Positions 55,707-64,000 of a stretch of DNA of 64,000 bases are shown here, one piece after another. Numbering within the stretch: the first letter of the stretch is position 1; every line of letters begins with the position of its first letter. The DNA is taken from contig CALSLW010000002.1 of the NCBI GenBank assembly GCA_943787295.1, positions 586,189 through 650,188 of the forward strand. Direction: 5' to 3'. The position numbers were made by a program, and so were the translations under genes. The notes under the pieces were generated by a model. That model saw only the letters and a program-made list of their open reading frames with translations, had not been told where the DNA came from and searched no databases. This DNA is from an uncultured Flavobacteriaceae bacterium (GTDB lineage: Bacteria > Bacteroidota > Bacteroidia > Flavobacteriales > Flavobacteriaceae).

Positions 55707-56443
55707 TTTACTTGAAAGGAATATACAATCGTAAAAGAACTACTTGTTTGATCAGATGTTTTTACTCTCCAGTAATAAGTGTTTCCACTCTCTACGTTAA
55801 CACTTAGACTTGATTCTGTCAAACTTGTATGATCACTAGAAGGGGATTGTAACCCATCCACTGAATCAAAATAAACCGTATAGGTCAACTCATCTCCTTG
55901 ATCTGGATCATTTCCTTCCCAGTCTAATAAAACAGTCCCATCAGATGGATTTACCGTAGAACCAGAAGAGGGACTTATAATTGTTGCGGAAAAAGGTACG
56001 TGATTTTCCTCTCCTTCACCTTCTAAATAAAATTGCCAAGTATCTGAGTTGGTTGTTACATTAGATACGTTAGACTTTGAAACCACTCTCCAACTATAGG
56101 AAACTCCTTTGGTCAATCCAACTTGTTTAGAAGTCGCTGATATTCCTGATTCTGTTTGTGAAGCATTCGTGTCTTGATTTATAATAATCAAATCATAAGC
56201 ATCAGTATCTGTTGATCCCTGCCAAGAGAAATTCACCAAACTCGTTTGATCACTTTGTTCTACTCCATCGTAACAAACCTCGTTATTACTCGGTGTACTT
56301 AAGGAAGATTTACCGGGATTAGGCACTGTTGGTGTTGGTGTAGTTACAACAGGAGGTGATGTTGTACCACCCCCATCATCTCCTTTACTACAACTAACAA
56401 ACAATACTCCTATAAAACTTAAAATTAAAAGACACTTTTTCAT
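55703..56443 (-). CDS. Fibronectin-III-type lipoprotein
   Basis: 246 aa. Signal MKKCLLILSFIGVLFVSCSK (lipobox FVSC), then a P/T-rich linker (TTSPPVVTTPTPTVPNPGKS). Two FN3-like beta domains follow: about 55-140 (DQTSLVNFSWQGSTDTDAYD, SYSWRVVSKS) and 150-246 (TVLLDWEGNDPDQGDELTY, YYWRVKTSD). Such lipoproteins are surface-exposed and often bind or position partner proteins. The stop codon of the upstream DUF1501 gene and this ATG overlap at 56,443, so it is the third gene of that operon. Confidence 0.8.
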   Translation of the reverse strand: MKKCLLILSFIGVLFVSCSKGDDGGGTTSPPVVTTPTPTVPNPGKSSLSTPSNNEVCYDGVEQSDQTSLVNFSWQGSTDTDAYDLIIINQDTNASQTESGISATSKQVGLTKGVSYSWRVVSKSNVSNVTTNSDTWQFYLEGEGEENHVPFSATIISPSSGSTVNPSDGTVLLDWEGNDPDQGDELTYTVYFDSVDGLQSPSSDHTSLTESSLSVNVESGNTYYWRVKTSDQTSSSFTIVYSFQVN

Positions 56444-58527
56444 TATTTCTTCTGAATTTTAAATGTTTGGTCGACAGTCTTCCCTTTTACCTTAAATAAA
56501 TAAATGTCCTGACTCAAGGAGGAAACATCAATTTGTACCCTACGAGAAGACGAAATGGATTTTTTCAAAGTTTTGATTAAAACACCAGTTCTTGAATGTA
56601 TACCTATACTTGTTTCAACATCTTTTCCTGGAATTACAAGATTTAATTCATCAACCATTGGATTAGGATAGAACTCCACCTTTTCTGAAATAAAAACCTC
56701 CTCTTCATGAACTCCTTGACAATCTTGAGGAGTGCTTATTTTAACTTTATTGTATCCTGGGTTAAGTTTTATCTTAAAACGCTGACTCTTTTCTACCCTA
56801 ATTTCATCATTAACTTCAATTAAATACATCTCTGAACCAGAAGCTTTCACTGAAATTGTTTTGTCCTTATAATCAACAGAAGTTTTAGCAGAATATTCTC
56901 CGGGTTCGATAATCCCTATTTCATAGGTCTGAAGATAATTTTCCTCTCCTTGAACAGTAATGTTTAAAGTATAGGTCCCCACAGCTAAATCTGCTATTTG
57001 GACTTGATGTGAGTTTTCTGAATTTAAAAGATAGGACGCATTAGTCTCTGGAATAGCAACAGTATAAACATGACTTGTGTTTTGAACAGAGACATTAATT
57101 TGTCCATTGGTTTTTCCTGCACAACTCACTCCATTACTTTGGATGGAGTAATTATCTGGTGGTAAGGAGAAAATCGCACAACCCGTGGTGTCCACAAGGG
57201 TGCCTAAGGGAGTAGAATCACATTGATCCTGATCATCACTCACTCCGTCACCATCACTGTCGATGTAACGGGATTGAATGATTGGTATTTGATCAAACTC
57301 TTTAAAAAGAGCGTTTTTTGCAGTCTCTTGATTTCCTCCTAACCACTGTTTTATAACTGAAAAATATATCTGTCTAAAATCAAATTCTGAAGACAAATTA
57401 TCTTGCCAAACTGCGTTCTGAGGAATATTCGGATTTTCTCCAGAAATATTAAAGTCTACTTTATTTCCAAAAACAAATAATGGAGCAGCCGTGCCATGAT
57501 CTGTTCCATTTGATCCATTAGAAGTAATCGTTCTTCCAAATTCTGAAAAAGTCATTACTAATACATCTTCAGATTGAGCATTCTTATCTAAATCATCAAA
57601 TAAAGATCCTATAGAATTATTTAAATCTTTCATTAAATTAGAATGTTCTCCTTTGGTTGTGTCATTTGTTAAAATTTGATTATCGTGGGTGTCAAAACCT
57701 CCAATGCTTGCTATATAAATTTTTGACTCTAATCCTCCTTTAATTAAGCTTGAAGCAACCTTAAGTTGATTTCCAAGATCAGATGGTGGATAATTATTAT
57801 AATTATTCCCTTTTTCAAAACAATCTTTCAAAATTGCACCATATTGGTTTGATTGTCTTGAAATAATTTGAATAAACTTCAACTTTTTACCGATAGGATC
57901 CTCTGGATACGAATTATCAAAATCACCCAATATTTGATTGTAATTCCAGGGTTGATTAGAGGTGTAACTTGTTACACTTTTTAAACCTGTGGTAAGTAAT
58001 GAAGAACTATTTAATTCAACTGCAAGAGGATGAGGAAAGTCATTAGTTGGATATTCCTCTGGATAAGAAGGATGTAAATCCTCTAAATACCTTCCAATCC
58101 ATCCACTGGTTAGGTACTGATCAGAATCAGAAGCTGATTGCCAGATATCCATTGACCTAAAATGAGAAAAATCAGGGGTATCATATCCCACATTTTGAAT
58201 AATTTTCATTCTATTTTCATCGAAAAGAGTTTTAAATCTAGTCAGTTCAGGGTGTAGCCCTAAATCATTTGTTCCTAAATCAATAATTCTATTTTCGGGT
58301 AATATTACGTGGGGTCTAGCATTAACTAAATTCGAATATTGATCCATTGGAATCAATGTATTCAATCCATCGTTTCCTCCATCTAATCTTATTAATATTA
58401 GTTTCTTCGTTGAATTAGAATTATATAACAACTCTTGAAATTCAAGATTTGCAAATCCCATTGAATTATATATCATTGGGACTGCAGCTACATGAGCTAG
58501 GTTATGTAAAAAATCTCTTCTTTTCAT
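56443..58527 (-). CDS. DUF1501 protein with T9SS type A sorting signal
   Basis: 694 aa from the ATG at 58,527; the track's start eight codons earlier would overlap the upstream gene. MKRRDFLHNLAHVAAVPM is a Tat-like signal. Residues 40-430 form the DUF1501 domain of the alkaline-phosphatase-like superfamily (LIRLDGGNDGLNTLIPMDQY, IGGFDTHDNQ, SEFGRTITSNGSNGTDHGTA). A DSDGDGVSDDQDQCD calcium-type stretch, an SprB-repeat-like domain at about 470-550 and the type A C-terminal domain (VEFYPNPMVDELNLVIPG) follow. Exported and anchored by T9SS. Two bases after the DUF1800 gene, its usual partner. The enzymatic role of the pair is unknown. Confidence 0.85.
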   Translation of the reverse strand: MKRRDFLHNLAHVAAVPMIYNSMGFANLEFQELLYNSNSTKKLILIRLDGGNDGLNTLIPMDQYSNLVNARPHVILPENRIIDLGTNDLGLHPELTRFKTLFDENRMKIIQNVGYDTPDFSHFRSMDIWQSASDSDQYLTSGWIGRYLEDLHPSYPEEYPTNDFPHPLAVELNSSSLLTTGLKSVTSYTSNQPWNYNQILGDFDNSYPEDPIGKKLKFIQIISRQSNQYGAILKDCFEKGNNYNNYPPSDLGNQLKVASSLIKGGLESKIYIASIGGFDTHDNQILTNDTTKGEHSNLMKDLNNSIGSLFDDLDKNAQSEDVLVMTFSEFGRTITSNGSNGTDHGTAAPLFVFGNKVDFNISGENPNIPQNAVWQDNLSSEFDFRQIYFSVIKQWLGGNQETAKNALFKEFDQIPIIQSRYIDSDGDGVSDDQDQCDSTPLGTLVDTTGCAIFSLPPDNYSIQSNGVSCAGKTNGQINVSVQNTSHVYTVAIPETNASYLLNSENSHQVQIADLAVGTYTLNITVQGEENYLQTYEIGIIEPGEYSAKTSVDYKDKTISVKASGSEMYLIEVNDEIRVEKSQRFKIKLNPGYNKVKISTPQDCQGVHEEEVFISEKVEFYPNPMVDELNLVIPGKDVETSIGIHSRTGVLIKTLKKSISSSRRVQIDVSSLSQDIYLFKVKGKTVDQTFKIQKK

Positions 58528-58528
58528 A

Positions 58529-60331
58529 TTAGTATAGGTTGTATTCTCCAAGAGAAAAAACTTGGAACATTATATTTTCAAAAATACCTTGAATCTCCCA
58601 TTTAGCATCATCATTTCCATTTTTGAAATCTCTAACTAATTCTGTCCAGTGCATCTTATCTGCACCATTAAATGAAGTCGATATTATTCTTCCTTTATCT
58701 TGTTCTGAAATACCTCTTGAGAGTAATCTCGCTGTCATTTCATCTAGAAGATCATCAACATCCTCATGGTTATCATAAGTGAATAAATAATCCATTTTAT
58801 CACATGTTATATTATAGTTATCTTCCAACCATAACCCCCATTTACAAGCAGCTTCTACTGTATCTATTTTGTTTTTAAGGGTAACACTATTAATCCAAAA
58901 TAAATCATAAACAGGTTTTTGATAAAATGGTGGCCATCCAGAAACACTTGGGGGAAGACCAAGATTCATTGCTTGGTTATTTAATGTCCATTCGAATGAA
59001 TTTAGAATATAAAATTTTAATGTGTCTGGATTTGATAACCTATCTGGAATTGAAAAACTCCCATTGTTTTCTTGTTCCTGCTGATAGTTTCTTATTACTC
59101 CGTTTAAAATATCTAATTCTTTGAAGATTCCAAAAACATAATCAAAGGGAGACTTTATTATACTGTAAAAGTTTGATTCATCAAAAAAATGTTTACTTTT
59201 TAAAAGAACTTTTAACGTATCTGCTAAACTATAGTTAGAGTTTTCGAAAACTTCTGACAATGGAACAATAATATTTTGTTCTATCTCCTCAGTAACTACT
59301 GGATTTACAAAAAACTGATATAATCTTCTAGAGATATAGAGTTTAGTTTGTTCAGGATAAAATAACATCTCTACAAATTCCCTCAATTCTTCAATCATTC
59401 CATCTGGAGTATCTCTCCCTGGGATTTTTCTATTTCCATAAAATGATGAAAACTGTTTATCCCCAGTATCATGATTCCACCTATCTACATTATATGTTAT
59501 TTCTCTATTTTCATGTACAGATTCCCATCTTACACTATATCCAACCAATAATCTCGCTGCTTCACTTACATCATCTTCCGTAAACATAGAAAAAGGTCTT
59601 TTACCTACAGTAAAGAGTTCTTGAACCTCTCTTGCGTAATTTTCATCAGGTGTATCCTTATTACTAGATGCAAGATTAAGGTATATTAACATCGATGGAT
59701 TAACAGTTATATTAAAAACAAATTCTTTATAACTAGTAAAACAGGAGTCAAAAATAAGCTTGTAATAACTCCACAATCCCTTGTTATCTGCACCTTGTCC
59801 ACCATCTGTTGGAACTAAATTATGTAGAAATAAAAAAATCTTCCAATGAATTGAAGTATCTTGATTATAAATATTCATAAACATATGTTTTTGAATACAT
59901 TGCCTTCTTACCCAATCACCATTTTCCCACTCATCATTTTCGTTCCTTTGAGTGGAAGCATTGTTGACAAATGTCTCTCCAGGTAAAACATCATCTCGAC
60001 CATAAATTGTATTCCATTCTTCATTACTTCTTTCATAGTAGTAATTATTTGTTGGTTCCTCAAGAGTTTCAGATGAAAAAATCTTCTCAAAAATTTGATC
60101 AAAATTCAATTCCTCTAAGTCATCTAAGTGTCTTTTACTAACACCAACCAAAGACCTTCTTAAAAGATGACATTTCTCTCGATAACTCAAATCACTGTCA
60201 TAAGGGTCTAAACTATATGTTGAAACCCTTTTTCTAGTATTCTCTTTTTGATTTAATAGTTTTTCAAAATCAATATCTTCTTTGAAAAATTGTTTTACTA
60301 GATCAATTGCTGGCTTAGTTTCTTTTGTCAT
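58529..60331 (-). CDS. DUF1800 family protein
   Basis: 600 aa, without an obvious signal peptide. Motifs: KCHLLRRSLVGVSKRHLDDL near the start, NYAREVQELFTVGKRPFSMF (the ARExxELFTxG signature), EAARLLVGYSV, RRLYQFFVNP, PFDYVFGIFKELDI, PPSVSGWPPF. These are the hallmarks of DUF1800 proteins, almost always encoded next to a DUF1501 protein as here. It heads a three-gene operon with the T9SS-exported partner and an FN3 lipoprotein. Function not established. Confidence 0.88.
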   Translation of the reverse strand: MTKETKPAIDLVKQFFKEDIDFEKLLNQKENTRKRVSTYSLDPYDSDLSYREKCHLLRRSLVGVSKRHLDDLEELNFDQIFEKIFSSETLEEPTNNYYYERSNEEWNTIYGRDDVLPGETFVNNASTQRNENDEWENGDWVRRQCIQKHMFMNIYNQDTSIHWKIFLFLHNLVPTDGGQGADNKGLWSYYKLIFDSCFTSYKEFVFNITVNPSMLIYLNLASSNKDTPDENYAREVQELFTVGKRPFSMFTEDDVSEAARLLVGYSVRWESVHENREITYNVDRWNHDTGDKQFSSFYGNRKIPGRDTPDGMIEELREFVEMLFYPEQTKLYISRRLYQFFVNPVVTEEIEQNIIVPLSEVFENSNYSLADTLKVLLKSKHFFDESNFYSIIKSPFDYVFGIFKELDILNGVIRNYQQEQENNGSFSIPDRLSNPDTLKFYILNSFEWTLNNQAMNLGLPPSVSGWPPFYQKPVYDLFWINSVTLKNKIDTVEAACKWGLWLEDNYNITCDKMDYLFTYDNHEDVDDLLDEMTARLLSRGISEQDKGRIISTSFNGADKMHWTELVRDFKNGNDDAKWEIQGIFENIMFQVFSLGEYNLY

Positions 60332-60496
60332 CTGGAACTTTTAGCATTTAAAAAATGAGTACTTAATATTATCTTCAATATAATAATAAAATAGCCAACA
60401 ATCTTAGTTCGTCTTTTTTCACTATTTATACAAACTCTGACTTCCTACACCAAGGCATCAAGCGTCTCCTTCATAAGATCCCTTACCTCAGCTTTT

Positions 60497-60589
60497 ATGC
60501 CGAAGGGGTATCAAACAAAAAAATGTCCTAAGTGTTTTGGTGGTATTATTAAGGAGGATGAACAAGGGATAATCATTATTGCAGATTAG
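60497..60589 (+). CDS. Possible 30-aa zinc-ribbon-like peptide
   Basis: MPKGYQTKKCPKCFGGIIKE then DEQGIIIIAD. CPKC could be half of a zinc ribbon. It lies just before a glycosyltransferase remnant and may itself be a remnant. Nothing else is recognised between 60,332 and 60,626. Confidence 0.25.
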   Translation: MPKGYQTKKCPKCFGGIIKEDEQGIIIIAD

Positions 60590-60626
60590 CGTTATCGAAC
60601 CAGAGTTCTATTGTTTTCTATAATAG

Positions 60627-61415
60627 GTTGTAAGGAATGGGCACATTAGCAGAGCCAAAGAAATCATCCCTTACTTGGATCGTCGATTTCAGTACGATAT
60701 TATTTTAAGTGGACCAAAAAATAACCTAGACTTAGGATACCCTGTCAAACACCATTTTAGGGGATTAACTCTTCATTATGATAAATCTGGAGCGATTCAT
60801 TGGAGAAAGACTTTGTTTAAGAATAACCTGTTTCAATTTATTCGTGATGTATTTTCCCTTCAATTACAAGAGTATGATTTAGTCATCACCGATTTTGAAC
60901 CTGTTTCCGCTTGGGCATGTAAACTAAGAGGGGTACTTTCTATTGGGATTAGCAATCAAGTTTCTTTGTGGCAAAAAAAAGTACCTAAACCCAAGAAAAA
61001 GTTTCGCAATTCATTAAATTATCTTCAAAAATTTGCTCCAACTGATATTGCCTATGGGTTTCATTATCAAAAGTTCAGCAAAAACATATTTCTTCCAATC
61101 ATAAGAACCAAATTAAGGGAGATCAATACTTCGAATGGTGGTGGAATAGTGGTCTATCTACCGGCCTATGACCTCAAAAATATTTTGGACATTTTATCCT
61201 TATTTCCTCAGGTAAAATGGAATGTCTTTTCAAAAGAAGTAAAAGAAAAAATAATCAAGGGGTCAATAAAATACAATCCAATAAACGAAGAACATTTTAT
61301 CAATGCGATGGAACAATGTGATGGAGTAATTACAAATGCAGGATTTGCTACCACTTCAGAAGCATTGTTTCTTGGAAAACCCTTACTCACGATTCCAATG
61401 CTGGGTCATGTCTAG
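60627..61415 (+). pseudogene. Truncated glycosyltransferase (MJ1255/YjiC-like)
   Basis: The frame opens after a stop at 60,624 and reads RNGHISRAKEIIPYLDRRFQ, the N-terminal GNGHxSRA motif of this GT-B family, but with no start codon and no first strand. The track's TTG start at 60,675 lies after this motif, so it is not real. The end reads CDGVITNAGFATTSEALFLG then KPLLTIPMLGHV and stops where the family normally continues with a Q-rich helix. Both ends are missing, so it is a pseudogene of a lipid or polysaccharide glycosyltransferase. Confidence 0.75.
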
Positions 61416-61495
61416 AAAGCAATACTGCATTTCTACCGCGCACTTGTTCTATAAATCATTTAGAGTGTAAATTTATTAATGCTTAAATAAAAATC

Positions 61496-61756
61496 ATGAA
61501 AACTAATTTTTTATTTGAACTTGAATTTGCAAAAGCCTACCCTGCTTTCACAAGTAACTTGAGCAAGGTTGCGCCTAATTTGACTTCCAGAGAAATTAAG
61601 ATTAGTATGTATTTAAGATTGAACTATGATTCAAAACAAATACAAAGCCAATTAGAAATTTCTCATAGCACATACTTTAATGCTTGCTCTAGTATAAGAA
61701 AAAAACTCAAGCTCAAAAGAAATGAAAATCTTACCAATAAATTATTAGCTCTTTAA
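61496..61756 (+). CDS. LuxR-type HTH protein, stand-alone domain
   Basis: 86 aa: FELEFAKAYPAFTSNLSKVA, PNLTSREIKISMYLRLNYDS, KQIQSQLEISHSTYFNACSS, IRKKLKLKRNEN. This is the C-terminal DNA-binding domain that in Bacteroidota normally ends large TPR or beta-propeller regulators; here only the HTH part exists with its own ATG. It may be a true small regulator or a leftover of a larger gene. It stands alone between two pseudogenes. Confidence 0.7.
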   Translation: MKTNFLFELEFAKAYPAFTSNLSKVAPNLTSREIKISMYLRLNYDSKQIQSQLEISHSTYFNACSSIRKKLKLKRNENLTNKLLAL

Positions 61757-61938
61757 ATGACCTGATTAGATAAGTCTAATTATTTCATTAAAGTATTATT
61801 AAACAAAGCTGCAACTAATTCAGCTTACCAGTGGAAATGGTTTATGAAAGTTTCTCATAGTATTTGCTCCAATTTAATATCAAGTTTAAGGCATAATAAG
61901 GGGCTTAGTCGAAATGTAACCTTTTTAAATTTTGTTTT

Positions 61939-62701
61939 ATGTCCTTAATCAGCAATATCCAACATTATAAATCAAAAAATAGGATTCTTTTTTGTGTACT
62001 GTTTTATTATTTCAAGCTTTAGTCTATCTGCCCAAACCTCTACTACAGTAACCCTAACTGATACAGACACAGACAATCTTTTGTCAGCATCTGATACGGT
62101 TACAATAACTGCAACCTTTAGTGAAGCGATGATAGCAACTCCTACTATTACTATTTCAAATTCTCAGAATACACCAGTAGATCAGCGTGAAATGTATTCT
62201 GCTGGTTACGGTTTTGGCGGGGGTACTGATTATGATGAAACAGCTTATTCAGACCCTAGTGGGGATTGGAAAAAAATTTATAATTCGAATTCTTTTTATG
62301 ATTTAACAGAGGACCTTATGACTATTAGTTCAAGCGGTAATAAACTAATTTACGCTAGAGATGAAAGAATAAATGGAAGTATGAATGGTAGTGTTGTGAT
62401 TTTAGATAAAGAAAATGGTCAATACTCTCTTACGACAACTTTAACATCTGGTTTTACTGATTTACATCATAAATTTGGTCAATCGTTTGTGCTTAGCAAA
62501 GACGAACAAACATTGGTCATTTTAGATGCTAGGGGAAGAATGTGGGTCTATGACATTAATCCTAATACAAATGCTGTATCATTAATTCAATATGATTATT
62601 CTAATGATATTAACGGTTTAAATAATGGTAATAATGATGGTAGCACCACACCGCAGATGTCAATGAGTGACGATAAAACAATTATAGTTTTAAAACGATA
62701 G
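61939..62701 (+). pseudogene. Remnant of an Ig-like surface protein
   Basis: From the ATG at 61,939 the first frame reads MSLISNIQHYKSKNRILFCV and ends soon. The main frame (track start GTG 61,994) continues the signal peptide as FIISSFSLSAQTSTT. A one-base shift at about 61,990-62,010 therefore splits the signal peptide. Next come an Ig-like domain (VTLTDTDTDNLLSASDTVTI, FSEAMIATPTITIS) and beta-propeller-like repeats (GNKLIYARDE, DEQTLVILDARGRMWVYDI), stopping early at 62,701 after DDKTIIVLKR. Relatives are much longer T9SS substrates, so this is a decayed 5' part. Between 62,702 and 62,928 nothing is recognised. Confidence 0.65.
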
Positions 62702-62928
62702 AAAATGTTTTCTATTAAAATAGATTTAGATCTCACTATTCTGAGTTTAGCTATTGTTTTTCCTTTAGTTTTTTCAATCACAAGCGGTAAAGTAATTTAC
62801 AGTTAGTTCTCACTTTCTCTACTTAATCAAATGTCCTTAATAAAACAAGCTTTTCAAGCTGGTATACGACCTCAAGTCGAAGAAAAACCATAGTATTGTA
62901 AAAAAGAAAAAGAATTTTTTTGCTTGCA

Positions 62929-64000
62929 ATGAAAAAAAAAGGTTTCACCATTCTCTTATTATTTTCCTTTTTCACCTATGCTCAGGACAGTTTTCGTCCG
63001 CCCTTAGTCGATGAAAAGGAGTTCGATATTGATGGGCGATTAGAAGAAGACATTTGGAAAACAGCAACCCAAGTCCCTTTTGACATAGAGTTTAATCCAG
63101 CGAATAATCAACCAGCTCAAAAAGAGACCACTGCTTATATCGCTTATTCCAGTACCCATGTTTTTATAGGGGTCTATGCAAAGCATGACCCAAAAGCCAT
63201 TCGAGCATCAATACGCCCTCGCGATGATCGAAACATTTGGAATGACGATGTGGTATTAGTGCGATTAGATCCTTACGCCGATGCGAGATTTAACATTGGT
63301 TTAGCGGTAAATGCATTGGGGAGTCAATTTGATGTAAAACAAATCAATGCATTAAGTGACGAACAACGCTATGACAGTTCTTTTAATGTAAATTTTGAAT
63401 CCAAAGGGGTTATCGTTGAAGATGGATATCAAGTTGAAATGAAAATCCCCTTTGCAGAAATTCCCTTCCCTAATGGGACAGACCAAATGTGGCGCGTAAA
63501 TTTTTATCGCCGCTATGTTGAAAATGGGAATGACATAGAGGTAAGCAGCCAAATTCGCGACCGCAACAACAGTTGTATCGTTTGTCAAACCACCGATCGC
63601 CTTTTCTTTAAAAATATCAAAATTGAGAAACGAAAAGAGTTATTACCCTATCTATCGAGTAATATTCAAGGCGAAAGACAAACGCCAACAGCCTCAATCG
63701 ATTATAGAAATTTGAAAGCAAAGATTGGCCTTGGCCTTAATCTCGACCTCAATAAAAACACCAGTTGGGAAGTCACGATAAACCCAGATTTTTCTCAAGT
63801 CGAGGCAGATGTTACTCAGATTGACGTCAACTCTTCTTTCTCACTACAATACCCAGAACGTCGCCCGTTTTTTAATCGCGGGACAGACCTGGTCAATTTC
63901 GCCGATGGCGCTTTTTATTCTCGTTCGATTGTCAACCCTTCTGTGGCATCAAAAATCCTTAGCCAAGGGCGAAAATCCCGCCTCTTTTTATTAAATGCAT
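62929..64000 (+). CDS. DUF5916 outer-membrane-associated protein, 3' end outside window
   Basis: Missing from the track because it has no stop in the window. The ATG at 62,929 gives a signal peptide (KGFTILLLFSFFTYAQ). Residues 25-220 are a CBM9/DOMON-like beta sandwich (DIDGRLEEDIWKTATQVPFD, DDRNIWNDDVVLVRLDPYAD, MKIPFAEIPFP). From about 240 the DUF5916 part begins (TINPDFSQVEADVTQIDVNS, YPERRPFFNRGTDL), normally an outer-membrane beta-barrel. 357 codons are visible, roughly half the usual length. It probably binds or imports an organic ligand at the surface; not established. Confidence 0.85.
   Translation, partial: MKKKGFTILLLFSFFTYAQDSFRPPLVDEKEFDIDGRLEEDIWKTATQVPFDIEFNPANNQPAQKETTAYIAYSSTHVFIGVYAKHDPKAIRASIRPRDDRNIWNDDVVLVRLDPYADARFNIGLAVNALGSQFDVKQINALSDEQRYDSSFNVNFESKGVIVEDGYQVEMKIPFAEIPFPNGTDQMWRVNFYRRYVENGNDIEVSSQIRDRNNSCIVCQTTDRLFFKNIKIEKRKELLPYLSSNIQGERQTPTASIDYRNLKAKIGLGLNLDLNKNTSWEVTINPDFSQVEADVTQIDVNSSFSLQYPERRPFFNRGTDLVNFADGAFYSRSIVNPSVASKILSQGRKSRLFLLNA

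Noticed and set aside
62831-62893. 20-codon ORF MSLIKQAFQAGIRPQVEEKP before the DUF5916 gene
   Set aside because: Too short, no homology recognised, and no ribosome binding site.
63352-63994. Track ORFs inside 62,929-64,000
   Set aside because: Out of frame with the DUF5916 coding sequence, which is open to the window end.

Overview
The window is AT-rich and looks like a marine member of the Flavobacteriia (Bacteroidota). It carries a type IX secretion (T9SS) type A and a type B C-terminal sorting signal, a PorP/SprF partner, DUF1800/DUF1501 and DUF5916 proteins, SMP-30 and Rieske lipoproteins, and TAnnTTTG-type promoters. No species can be named from sequence alone.

Layout. 1-2.9 kb: a mobile margin with a lipoprotein start, an SMP-30-like lipoprotein, a membrane protein, two decayed 3' ends of the same tyrosine recombinase, and a small gene ending in a CCCTCC/GGAGGG terminator. 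3.1-39.2 kb, minus strand: one locus for a giant secreted surface protein. Most of it is DUF11-type repeats of about 145 residues, ending in a gliding-motility/T9SS type B C-terminal domain, and followed in operon by PorP/SprF and an OmpA/TPR/PD40 protein. The longest uninterrupted ORF is 7347 aa. If the clustered frameshifts at 12.1-17.1 kb are sequence errors, the protein would be about 10,800 aa. Non-DUF11 modules sit inside it: three jelly-roll-like domains, three C-type-lectin-like domains, one cupredoxin-like domain and Ca-binding-type DSDxDG repeats. 40.0-41.8 kb: a membrane-protein/XRE regulator pair and an HSL-type esterase.

42.0-51.2 kb: a tRNA-Met(CAT) followed by what looks like an island of tandem small integrated elements. 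A 14-bp copy of the tRNA 3' end closes the island at 51.2 kb. Inside are a duplicated pair of small DNA-binding genes, duplicated inverted GTACCC repeats, a recurring palindrome, a 250-bp direct repeat, and cargo genes (HEYAH metalloprotease lipoprotein, alanine-dehydrogenase-like enzyme, DoxX-like protein, SulP transporter).

51.4-55.1 kb: a HUH-type protein and then single-gene units (NTF2-like lipoprotein, four-helix membrane protein, MetX-like hydrolase) that share leader, spacer and terminator sequences. The leader is also found at the left end of the window, so the two regions are related. 55.2-60.3 kb: Rieske lipoprotein, converging on a DUF1800-DUF1501-FN3 lipoprotein operon. 60.5-62.7 kb: gene remnants (glycosyltransferase, Ig-like surface protein) and a LuxR-type HTH gene. 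62.9 kb to the end: the first part of a DUF5916 protein.

The strongest leads are the giant modular adhesin with nested binding domains (and the likely assembly fault in it), the tandem tRNA-Met island with swapped cargo, and the cassette-like array with shared leader and terminator.
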